6,888 nucleotides of DNA from Spirochaetales bacterium. Lineage in GTDB: Bacteria; Spirochaetota; Spirochaetia; Sphaerochaetales; Sphaerochaetaceae. The stretch lies in contig JALFCJ010000293.1 in assembly GCA_022771185.1 (NCBI GenBank), positions 1 through 6,888 of the forward strand, given 5' to 3'. The position numbers and the translations under genes were made by a program. The notes beneath the pieces are model-generated. The model made no database searches. It was not told where the DNA came from and worked only from the letters and a program-made list of their open reading frames with translations. Below, piece by piece: positions 1 through 5,937 of the stretch (position 1 is the first letter of the stretch; each line of letters starts with the position of its first letter).

Positions 1-384
1 AGGGCCGAAGATGTTCCTGATAGTTATAATAACTTGATTGTTGACGTGGGCTGTGAAGTCGAGTATCCAGTCTTTAAAAACCTTGGAATGACTAGACTTT
101 CATATCAGATGAAGGCATATGAAGAAGGAAAGATCGTATACAAGGAAGAAGAATTGGCTCAAGCGGGAAGAGTAAAGGCTTTCTATGACCCTGATAGACC
201 TTGGGAGTTTGAGCATACATTTAACCTTGCCCAAGAGATTAATGATTTTATTTCTTTTGACATAACATGGCATATCGGAAGATTTATGGCAAATATGTAT
301 TACTCCACAAGGACAAGTTATGTATCTATTGGTGCAAGACTCAACTATGATGGAGGTGTTACACTTTTCGATACAAGAAAGTAA
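1..384 (+). CDS. 3' fragment of a beta-strand-rich, possibly outer-membrane or surface protein
   Basis: This is the C-terminal 127 residues of a gene that begins left of the window; the frame is open from base 1 to the TAA at 382-384. A TTG at 34 is only an internal codon, since the upstream codons (RAEDVPDSYNN) read on in the same frame. No family is recognised with certainty. The last ~55 residues (from FEHTFNLAQEINDF to the end) alternate polar and hydrophobic/aromatic residues in short runs (FISFDITWHI, RFMANMYYST, YVSIGARLNY) split by turns, as in the last strands of a transmembrane beta-barrel. The protein ends in FDTRK rather than the terminal aromatic residue typical of BAM-dependent porins, so a barrel is an inference. 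A soluble beta-sandwich is the alternative. Transcription should end at the hairpin just downstream. Confidence 0.75.
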   Translation, partial: RAEDVPDSYNNLIVDVGCEVEYPVFKNLGMTRLSYQMKAYEEGKIVYKEEELAQAGRVKAFYDPDRPWEFEHTFNLAQEINDFISFDITWHIGRFMANMYYSTRTSYVSIGARLNYDGGVTLFDTRK

Positions 385-406
385 CTTAGGATTTTTCTAA
401 TTGACG

Positions 407-448
407 AAAAAAAAGGTAGAGCCTCAAAAACTGGAGTTCTACCTTTTT
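407..448. terminator. Bidirectional rho-independent terminator
   Basis: An 11-bp perfect inverted repeat pairs AAAAAGGTAGA (410-420) with TCTACCTTTTT (438-448). The stem extends inward by a G-T pair, one mismatch and three further pairs (CTC/GAG) around an A-rich loop. The T-tract at 444-448 serves plus-strand transcription of the left-edge gene. The A-tract at 407-414 reads as a T-tract on the minus strand and serves the convergent operon that ends at 468. It lies between two convergent stop codons, where a shared terminator is expected. Confidence 0.88.
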
Positions 449-467
449 GTCATTGAATATGCTTTTT

Positions 468-881
468 TTATTTTGTCTTTGCTTTCTTAAGAGAAACGAT
501 CAATAGGATAAAACCTACACCCAAAAGTATGTGCCCGATTCCTGCGATACCAGATATAGATGCATTGAGGCCTTTGGAGAGAGGTGTCCCTAAAACTTGT
601 AATGTTCCTCTGATAAGCATCATCAATACAGTAAGCGGAAGACCGATGTTATATATTCTCATAAATAGAGCGAAGGTCTTATCCTTCTCAAGGTCCAATC
701 TATCAGAGAAAAGAGCTACGATCAAAAATAACATCGTTCCCAGTATCAAGAAGTGTGGGTGGGCTTTGGAAAGGGTCGTTATACCTGTAAAGCCCATGAT
801 CTTTGTGAACTCTCTGAAGTAGACTCCACACACTAGCCCCATGACTCCATAAGAAAGAGAGTAGTTAAGATACTTTTTCAT
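468..881 (-). CDS. DUF2871 family integral membrane protein
   Basis: A 137-residue protein that I recognise as DUF2871 from its layout: a first helix followed by YFREFTK (21-27), then FTGITTL and a histidine motif, AHPHFLILG (40-48). Four hydrophobic segments are visible (about 8-22, 43-59, 72-92 and 108-130), with a Lys-rich tail (KKAKTK). Histidines H41, H43 and H117 lie at or in membrane segments and are the obvious candidates for ligand or cofactor binding, but the function of the family is unknown. It should sit in the cytoplasmic membrane. The ATG at 881 overlaps the stop of the upstream gene as ATGA (878-881), and an AGGAGG Shine-Dalgarno lies 8 nt upstream (890-895), so start and coupling are secure. 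It is the last gene of the tetR operon and ends just before the shared terminator. Length is normal for the family. Confidence 0.88.
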   Translation of the reverse strand: MKKYLNYSLSYGVMGLVCGVYFREFTKIMGFTGITTLSKAHPHFLILGTMLFLIVALFSDRLDLEKDKTFALFMRIYNIGLPLTVLMMLIRGTLQVLGTPLSKGLNASISGIAGIGHILLGVGFILLIVSLKKAKTK

Positions 882-1540
882 TTTGTATTCCTCCTTTGGG
901 CATTAAACCCTATTAATACTGTCCATACATAGGCCAATGTCTTTGGAATCATGAGCATTCCGACGCTAGGGTATTTATCAGCAAACAATACTACCGGAAT
1001 ATAGAAAGCGAAGCTTAATACGACAGTAAGGTAGAGATATTTGAAGTCTTTATCATTGTTTCTCTTCGCTTCTATGTAGAATAGATAGATGATCAGTATT
1101 CCAAATAATAAGAAAGGTATATTTCTGATTATTCCCCAGGAAATAGGTGGGTTTTCACCCGTCCAATTATTCTGAGGCATCAGGCACAACACGATTCTCA
1201 GTATAGCGAGACACCAAACAGTAAGGGTTATACACTTTCTTTCCTTTTTATATCGAAGGCACCATACATAATAGAGAAGCACATAGAAAAATGTCATAGT
1301 AATGGAAGTAATCAACTTTCCTGTGCCAAGTGCTACTCTGTAGTTCTCCAATCCTGTAGTACAGAGCGCTATGGCTCTTGGAACAAGATGGAAAGCATCT
1401 CCTGATCCAAGTACGATGGCCATGAGACCAAATAGAAGATATTGCTTTTCTCCCTTGGCTTTCTTCACCATCAGGATGCCGATAGTGATAACAGATACAA
1501 GATAAACTACATCGAATGCAGTTTCAAAAATTGCCCTCAT
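878..1540 (-). CDS. Seven-TM membrane protein of unknown function, partner of DUF2871
   Basis: A 220-residue polytopic protein with no recognisable enzymatic domain. About seven hydrophobic segments are visible (roughly 8-25, 34-50, 75-94, 104-121, 138-156, 168-186 and 195-211). The loops carry several charged or distinctive motifs likely to be conserved: GSGDAFHLVPR (45-55), NPPISWGIIRNIPF (130-143) and MLMIPKTLAYVW (195-206). D48, H51 and R55 near the end of the second helix, and D188, are polar residues in or next to the membrane. I believe similar proteins occur as hypothetical proteins in anaerobic Firmicutes, but this is from memory. The ATG at 1540 lies one base after the tetR stop, with AAGGAG at 1546-1551 (5-nt spacing) embedded in the end of tetR. 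Its stop overlaps the DUF2871 start. The fixed pairing suggests the two membrane proteins act together; sensor, transporter and cofactor-binding roles all remain open. Confidence 0.85.
   Translation of the reverse strand: MRAIFETAFDVVYLVSVITIGILMVKKAKGEKQYLLFGLMAIVLGSGDAFHLVPRAIALCTTGLENYRVALGTGKLITSITMTFFYVLLYYVWCLRYKKERKCITLTVWCLAILRIVLCLMPQNNWTGENPPISWGIIRNIPFLLFGILIIYLFYIEAKRNNDKDFKYLYLTVVLSFAFYIPVVLFADKYPSVGMLMIPKTLAYVWTVLIGFNAQRRNTK
890..895 (-). promoter_or_regulatory. Ribosome binding site of the DUF2871 gene
   Basis: AGGAGG on the minus strand, 8 nt before the ATG at 881 and inside the 3' end of the preceding 7-TM gene. It fixes the start and shows that the downstream gene can initiate independently in addition to ATGA coupling. 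Confidence 0.8.
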
Positions 1541-1541
1541 A

Positions 1542-2075
1542 TTAACTCCTTATATAGCTTAAGACTAAAGTCTTTAGTATTTCTGGTTCTTCTTTTTTCA
1601 GAGCAGATAAGATTATGTTGCTCAAAATAAACTCTGAGAATTTGTCTTCATCCATGGTTTCTTTTATTTTTGCTCTTAGATAATTATCCATGGAGGAGGT
1701 GAGATACTCCCTTAATTCACTTTGAGCTTCTCCCATCTCTTTTTTTCCTTCATCGTTCCCCTTTAAAAATTTAGCGTGGGCAGAGAGGAAACCTGAGTAG
1801 TTGCTGTCTACAGATAGGATAGCGTCATATACAGTGGAGACTGCAGAGATAAAGTCCTTTTCTTCTTCCAGTTTTTCAATGGCTTCTTTCCATATGGAGG
1901 AGATTGTAGAGAGGATAAGGACATCTTTGTTTGGAAAGTAGTTGTAAAGTGTTCCTAGAGCTATATTTGAGGCTCTTGCTATCTCGCGCATTCCAATACT
2001 CTCCAATCCCTTGTCCTTTGCTTCTCTTTTTGCCGCTTCAAGGATTTCATCCTTTGTCGTAACTGAATTCATCAT
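1542..2075 (-). CDS. TetR/AcrR-family transcriptional regulator
   Basis: The N-terminus is a clear TetR DNA-binding domain. From ATG 2075 (177 residues), TKDEILEAAKREAKDKGLESIGMREIARASNI leads into the recognition helix and the hallmark ALGTLYNYFPNKDVLI (about 39-54). The rest is a helical ligand-binding and dimerisation domain too divergent to predict an effector. The stop is one base from the 7-TM gene, so it is the first gene of a three-gene operon and probably represses it. The start is uncertain. ATG 2075 or 2072 gives a normal short TetR N-terminus but has no Shine-Dalgarno. ATG 2093 lies inside a palindrome. TTG 2111 has GGAG 8 nt upstream (2120-2123), giving 189 residues with an unusually long leader. 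I prefer 2075 because the palindrome then falls outside the coding sequence as an operator, but TTG 2111 cannot be excluded. Confidence 0.9.
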   Translation of the reverse strand: MMNSVTTKDEILEAAKREAKDKGLESIGMREIARASNIALGTLYNYFPNKDVLILSTISSIWKEAIEKLEEEKDFISAVSTVYDAILSVDSNYSGFLSAHAKFLKGNDEGKKEMGEAQSELREYLTSSMDNYLRAKIKETMDEDKFSEFILSNIILSALKKEEPEILKTLVLSYIRS

Positions 2076-2078
2076 AAC

Positions 2079-2093
2079 ATGAACAATGTTCAT
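2079..2093. promoter_or_regulatory. Candidate TetR operator (palindrome)
   Basis: ATGAACA-A-TGTTCAT is a perfect 7-bp inverted repeat around one central base, lying at the 5' end of the tetR gene. Length and symmetry fit a TetR-dimer site. On the minus strand a consensus TTGACA (2111-2106) lies just upstream, so the palindrome would cover the -10 area of a promoter starting there. The best -10 at 17-nt spacing, CATTGT (2088-2083), is poor. This was the only copy I found in the window. A palindrome of this size is expected about 0.4 times by chance in 6.9 kb, so the support is mainly its position. Confidence 0.6.
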
Positions 2094-2150
2094 TTTGAAA
2101 TAAAATGTCAAGAGGTCTACTCCAATAGTAATTGAATAGATTGTTTTGAG

Positions 2151-2182
2151 AGTGAAATTTTTAAATTATTTAAAAAAACACT
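2151..2182. promoter_or_regulatory. AT-rich palindrome upstream of the ROK gene, possible operator
   Basis: TTTTTAAAT (2158-2166), a central T, and ATTTAAAAA (2168-2176) form a perfect 9-bp-arm palindrome, flanked by a further AGTG/CACT repeat (2151-2154 and 2179-2182) offset by one base. It lies directly upstream of the ROK promoter -35 in the divergent intergenic region. ROK repressors such as NagC and Mlc bind AT-rich palindromes with TTATTT-like half sites, so autoregulation is plausible. AT-rich DNA makes palindromes by chance, and an UP-element role would fit equally well. Confidence 0.4.
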
Positions 2183-2210
2183 TTGATTCTTATTTCTACT
2201 TCCCTATAAT
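2183..2210 (+). promoter_or_regulatory. Sigma-70-type promoter of the ROK regulator gene
   Basis: A perfect -10 TATAAT (2205-2210) is preceded by TTGATT (2183-2188) with a 16-bp spacer. Transcription would begin near 2217, leaving only a ~12-nt leader that contains the ribosome binding site AAGAGG (2216-2221, 7 nt before ATG 2229). So short a leader is slightly unusual; a promoter further upstream in the AT-rich tract could also be used. Confidence 0.6.
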
Positions 2211-2228
2211 CAATCAAGAGGCAAAGAA

Positions 2229-3455
2229 ATGTCAGAAATAAAAGGAAACAATCTTCCGAGAATTAAAGTAACCAACCAGGCTCTAATTCGTGAAGCCGTA
2301 TATAAGTTCGGCCCTATTTCCCGTTTGGATATTTCTAAACGCCTTGATCTTACCTTTCCCACCATTACCACAAATATTTCTTTAATGTTGGAAGATGGGC
2401 TACTTGTAGAAAAAGGTGATGACTCTGTTTCTTCTGCCACCAGAGGAAGAAAAACTATGCTTGTAGACATAAATCCTAAGTCCAGGTTGTTTATGGGGGT
2501 GGAGATGAGACGACATGCCTCTTATGCTTTGATTGTGGATTTGAAGGGAAACATAATAGCAAAGAAAAGCTTAAAGAGTTTCAATGACGACTATGACGGT
2601 TCTTTGAAGGAAGCTTGTAATCTTGCACTCTCTTTACTAAATGAGAGTGGAATGACATGGAGTGATATTACAGGCTTGGGATTCTGTCTTCCTGGTATTG
2701 TAGACTCAAAGAAAGGAGTATTGGAGATACACCCTCGTTTCAAGTGGAAGAATAGAAATACTAAGGAAGATGTAAAAAAGGCTACAGGATATGATGGCCT
2801 CATCTCAATCGTCAACAACACTTGTGCAAGAGTATATGGATCAAGCTTGTTCAATAGCTCTGTATTTAAGGGAGCCGACCATGCTGCATACATGTATGTA
2901 GGAACAGGTATCAAGTGTCCTTTGGTGTTCTCTCTTAGAAATCACTTTGGGACTATTGTTGGTGAAGGAGAGGTGGGACATATGGTTGTAAACCCATCAG
3001 GTCCGGAGTGTGAATGTGGAAACCATGGTTGTTTGGAGTCATATTCAAGCGAGAACGCAATACTGAGGGAAGCAAGAAAGGCTGTGAGCGAGAATAAGAG
3101 TCCACTCCTTTCTTCTATTTCTTCAACCCGCGAGTTGGAGATAGGCGATATTCTCTCTGGTATGGACCAAGGTGATGAAGAGTGTATAAGAATGGTAACA
3201 AATGCTTTGGAGTATTTGTCACTGGCCATAGCCAACGTAAATAACTTCGTCAAACCTGACTGTGTCGTCGTTGAGTGTCGACTATTTGAAAGAGAAGAGA
3301 ACAAAGCGATATTTGAGAGTGCATTGAAGAGGAATCTCTCTTGGAATTCTATTCTTGATTACAATCTCTCCTATGTAAAGAGCGATGAGTTTAACGGTGC
3401 ACTGGGATCATCTGCCGCAGCCATAAGAGATAATCTTCAACTTTTCATGGAATAG
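2229..3455 (+). CDS. ROK-family (NagC/XylR-type) transcriptional regulator
   Basis: A 408-residue protein with the usual ROK-repressor layout and length. Residues ~15-62 are a winged helix-turn-helix (NQALIREAVYKFGPISRLDISKRLDLTFPTITTNI and onward), followed by a basic linker (TRGRKTMLVD). Residues ~86-405 are a sugar-kinase-like domain with GLGFCLPGIVD (149-159), GEGEVGHMVVNP (245-256) and the zinc motif CECGNHGCLE (261-270). H251, C261, C263 and C268 are the expected zinc ligands. The kinase active site is degenerate. The first phosphate loop (normally DxGxT) reads GVEMRRHAS, the sugar-binding/catalytic ENDAN motif reads VNNTC (195-199), and the second loop reads GTGIKCP rather than GTGIGGG. 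It is therefore a regulator, not a glucokinase. ATG 2229 is supported by AAGAGG 7 nt upstream. No sugar transport or catabolic gene lies nearby, so the effector and targets are unknown. The next gene, lnt, starts 64 bp downstream. Confidence 0.93.
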   Translation: MSEIKGNNLPRIKVTNQALIREAVYKFGPISRLDISKRLDLTFPTITTNISLMLEDGLLVEKGDDSVSSATRGRKTMLVDINPKSRLFMGVEMRRHASYALIVDLKGNIIAKKSLKSFNDDYDGSLKEACNLALSLLNESGMTWSDITGLGFCLPGIVDSKKGVLEIHPRFKWKNRNTKEDVKKATGYDGLISIVNNTCARVYGSSLFNSSVFKGADHAAYMYVGTGIKCPLVFSLRNHFGTIVGEGEVGHMVVNPSGPECECGNHGCLESYSSENAILREARKAVSENKSPLLSSISSTRELEIGDILSGMDQGDEECIRMVTNALEYLSLAIANVNNFVKPDCVVVECRLFEREENKAIFESALKRNLSWNSILDYNLSYVKSDEFNGALGSSAAAIRDNLQLFME

Positions 3456-3505
3456 AAAACACCATTTCCACATATAAAGGAGTACCAAAAGTAATAGAAT
3501 CATTC

Positions 3506-3514
3506 TGGAGGTGA
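3506..3514 (+). promoter_or_regulatory. Shine-Dalgarno that sets the lnt start at TTG 3520
   Basis: TGGAGGTGA is a near-perfect anti-16S match. The upstream in-frame GTG at 3511 lies inside this sequence and has no ribosome binding site at usable distance, whereas the TTG at 3520 is 8 nt from GGAGG. The TTG is therefore the better start. Confidence 0.75.
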
Positions 3515-3519
3515 GACTT

Positions 3520-5193
3520 TTGTCTTTTTTGAAGAAAGCATTCAATTTCATTCTTGATCTATTGATTTTGGGATTTTCAGCTTTTGTAGCTTCCCTTGCT
3601 TTTCCCTCAAAGTACATTGAGAACGGGGTTCCTTTCCTTGCCTTTTTCTATCTTATTCCAGTCTTCTATGTAATATGGAGAAGTAAATGGAGTACTGTTT
3701 GGCTCTATGGTGCTTTTTATGGCTTTTTGTTTTACCTCTTCTATAACTACTGGCTTGAGACATTCCATCCCCTGGCAATATTAATTGCTCCAATACTTGA
3801 GTGTGTGCAATATGCACTTTTATTTATGTGTATCAAACTCTCAAAGACACTCTTAAAGCGTCATTATTGTCTTTTGGCTACATTACTTTATTCAGCATAT
3901 CTATATCTTACACAGCAGGGATTCCTTGCTTATCCTTATGGCAATATTGCATCTGCACTTTATTCTTATACTTCACTTATCCAGATAGTAAGTGTCACTG
4001 GAATATGGGGGCTGGACTTGATCGTTGTTCTTCCTCAGGTAATCGTGTCAGAGTGTCTCTATGAGAAAGAGTGGAGAAGAAATAAGTGGGATCTTCTTAT
4101 TTCTCTCCTCATTCTCGCTTCCACTTGGATAGGCGGCTCCTTTGTAAAGAAAAAGTGGGAGAATAAAGAAAGTGACAGGGTAATGAGAATTGCAGCCATT
4201 CAGCACTCTGCAGATACTTGGCAAGGTGGTTACAGAACATATAAAGAAAACTTCGAGAACCTGAAAATGCTGACGATGGAAGCTATGGAAGAAAATCCTG
4301 ATATGGTTGTCTGGTCTGAAACAGCTTTTGTCCCATCGGTGGCTTGGCATAGTGCCTATCCCAATAATGTGGCCACATCAAAGCTCTGTAATGATTTCGT
4401 CTCCTTTGGCTCCAATCTTGGAGTACCGCTCGTTACAGGAAACCCTGAGGGTGTAATAAAAGACAAAGAGCTTGCCCCTATTCTTGAGAGTGGTGAATGG
4501 AACTGGAAGACATATAACACAGTAATACTCTTCTCTGATGGCGGAATACAAGGAATATATAGAAAACAGCATCTTGTGCCTTTTACAGAGTATTTTCCAT
4601 ATGAAAAAGAGCTCCCTTGGCTCTATAATCTTCTTCTTGCCAATGATTATAAATGGTGGGAAGTGGGTGAGGAAGCTACAGTCTTTGAGTATGACGGAGT
4701 CAAGTTCTCAACTCCTATTTGCTTTGAAGATACCTTCGGATATTTAAATGCAGAGTTTGTATCTAAAGGGGCCCAGATGCTTCTTAACCTCTCTAATGAC
4801 TTCTGGTCAATGTCAGTACAGGCAGAGTTGCAGCACTATCAACTGGCTGTGTTCAGGGCAGTGGAAAATAGAGTTCCGCTACTTCGCAGTACTAATAGTG
4901 GTATTACTTGTCTTGTACTTCCTGATGGCTCAACACAAGGAAAACTGGATACCTTCACACAAGCTTGGGGTATATATGATTTGCCTATATATAATGATAA
5001 GACCCTGACTTTCTATACTCGGCATCCGGATCTATTTGGAAAGATGTATGTAGTCCTATCAATTTCGGCTGTAGTGTTAATCGCTATATATGATATTTCT
5101 CGAGTAGTCTTGGAAAAGAGAAGAAAGAAGAGAATGGAAGAGGAAAGGCTCTCCACACTCTTTGTCTCTATGGATGAAAAGGTTGAGTGTTAA
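3520..5193 (+). CDS. lnt: Apolipoprotein N-acyltransferase
   Basis: Lnt transfers an acyl chain from phospholipid to the N-terminal S-diacylglyceryl-cysteine of apolipoproteins, the last step of lipoprotein maturation, in the inner membrane with its catalytic domain in the periplasm. The 557-residue protein has six or more N-terminal membrane segments (about residues 8-205), the signature YPYGNIASALYSYTSLIQ (138-155), a nitrilase/CN-hydrolase domain (~222-490) and a final membrane helix (~509-526). The triad is present: E267 in VVWSETAF, K349 in YRKQHLVPFTEYFP and C401 in TPICFEDTF, together with the supporting glutamates E357 and E403. A basic tail of ~30 residues (KRRKKRMEEER and onward) follows the last helix. 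TTG 3520 is preferred over GTG 3511 because the latter lies within the Shine-Dalgarno. The stop at 5191-5193 abuts a GTG of yqeC, so the two are probably co-transcribed. Lnt is a hallmark of diderm bacteria and supports a Gram-negative-type host. Confidence 0.95.
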   Translation: MSFLKKAFNFILDLLILGFSAFVASLAFPSKYIENGVPFLAFFYLIPVFYVIWRSKWSTVWLYGAFYGFLFYLFYNYWLETFHPLAILIAPILECVQYALLFMCIKLSKTLLKRHYCLLATLLYSAYLYLTQQGFLAYPYGNIASALYSYTSLIQIVSVTGIWGLDLIVVLPQVIVSECLYEKEWRRNKWDLLISLLILASTWIGGSFVKKKWENKESDRVMRIAAIQHSADTWQGGYRTYKENFENLKMLTMEAMEENPDMVVWSETAFVPSVAWHSAYPNNVATSKLCNDFVSFGSNLGVPLVTGNPEGVIKDKELAPILESGEWNWKTYNTVILFSDGGIQGIYRKQHLVPFTEYFPYEKELPWLYNLLLANDYKWWEVGEEATVFEYDGVKFSTPICFEDTFGYLNAEFVSKGAQMLLNLSNDFWSMSVQAELQHYQLAVFRAVENRVPLLRSTNSGITCLVLPDGSTQGKLDTFTQAWGIYDLPIYNDKTLTFYTRHPDLFGKMYVVLSISAVVLIAIYDISRVVLEKRRKKRMEEERLSTLFVSMDEKVEC

Positions 5194-5937
5194 GTGCCTT
5201 GGATGATAAAATCAGGCATGGCTGAAAAACTATGGGAGACACTGGAGAGTATTCTTATTGAAGACAAGAAAGGATTCATCAGTGTAACTGGTGGGGGAGG
5301 AAAGACTACATTTCTCGTTTCTTTTTCCTCATTTTTAAAGAGTAAAGGATACTCTGTGCTTATTACGACAAGCACAAAGCTTGCTTCTCCCTATTCCTTT
5401 AATTATAACACTGACAGAGTCTTTCTCTCTCCTCAGATCATCTCCTATTGGCCGCGTAGGGGAGAGAGCGTCTTCTATGGAAGATATGATGAAGCGATAG
5501 GTAAAACTATTGCACCCTCGGAATCTATAGTCTCTTTATTGTATGAAAGATATGACGTGGTAATAGTGGAGGCGGATGGTTCAAGGCGATTGCCGCTAAA
5601 GATTCACACAGAGAGAGATCCTGTAATATGGAGTCCTACTTCATCCGTTGTATCTATCTCAGGCCTTTGGTCATATGGAAAGAGAGTTGAAGATAGTGTT
5701 TTCGGAGAAGAGAGAAAAGGCCTTTATGTAGATAAATCTTATTTAGATTATCTTACTTCAACGCCACGGGGTATGATGAAAGGTATGAGGAAAGACACGA
5801 AGAATGTTTTTTTGTTTAATGGGGGAGACGAAGTGGGAGAAGATGTGAGAGAGAAAATAAAGAGCATCAAGCTTCCGCTCCTAGCCAAAGGCTTTATCGT
5901 CTCTCTCAATGAGGATAGAATCTATGAGTCTCTTTAA
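5194..5937 (+). CDS. yqeC: YqeC, selenium-dependent molybdenum hydroxylase accessory ATPase/GTPase-like protein
   Basis: This protein belongs to the YqeC family, which co-occurs with SelD and YqeB in genomes with selenium-dependent molybdenum hydroxylases; the exact reaction is not established. In GTG-start numbering, a P-loop TGGGGKTT (32-39) is followed by the family motif ITTSTKL (57-63). A Walker-B-like strand and signature, VVIVEADGSRRLPLK (122-136), is next, then VSISGLWSYGKRVED (153-167) in place of the usual VVGLDALGKPL stretch. The length is normal for the family. The start is uncertain: GTG 5194 directly follows the lnt stop with only weak upstream purines, ATG 5203 is possible, and ATG 5218 (MAEKLWETL, 239 residues) gives the most family-like N-terminus. 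All imply tight coupling to lnt. The last 14 bases overlap the start of yqeB. It probably acts in the cytoplasm in cofactor maturation together with YqeB. Confidence 0.9.
   Translation: MPWMIKSGMAEKLWETLESILIEDKKGFISVTGGGGKTTFLVSFSSFLKSKGYSVLITTSTKLASPYSFNYNTDRVFLSPQIISYWPRRGESVFYGRYDEAIGKTIAPSESIVSLLYERYDVVIVEADGSRRLPLKIHTERDPVIWSPTSSVVSISGLWSYGKRVEDSVFGEERKGLYVDKSYLDYLTSTPRGMMKGMRKDTKNVFLFNGGDEVGEDVREKIKSIKLPLLAKGFIVSLNEDRIYESL
5911..5916 (+). promoter_or_regulatory. Ribosome binding site of yqeB
   Basis: GAGGAT lies within the end of yqeC, 7 nt before the ATG at 5924. It fixes the start of the partial downstream gene and shows that the 14-nt overlap is genuine. Confidence 0.7.

Noticed and set aside
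529..822. Plus-strand open frame of 97 codons opposite the DUF2871 gene
   Set aside because: It is antisense to a recognised family with a strong Shine-Dalgarno and operon context, and its translation shows no domain.
2591..3304. Long minus-strand open frames inside the ROK gene
   Set aside because: They are antisense shadows of a clearly conserved ROK coding sequence, with no family resemblance of their own.
3473..3500. TATAAA (3473-3478), AAAGGAG (3476-3482) and TAGAAT (3495-3500) between the ROK gene and lnt, as a possible lnt promoter or a small gene start
   Set aside because: Neither -10-like hexamer has a recognisable -35 at 16-18 nt, and no start codon follows AAAGGAG at usable distance before a stop. 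Read-through from the ROK gene is at least as likely.
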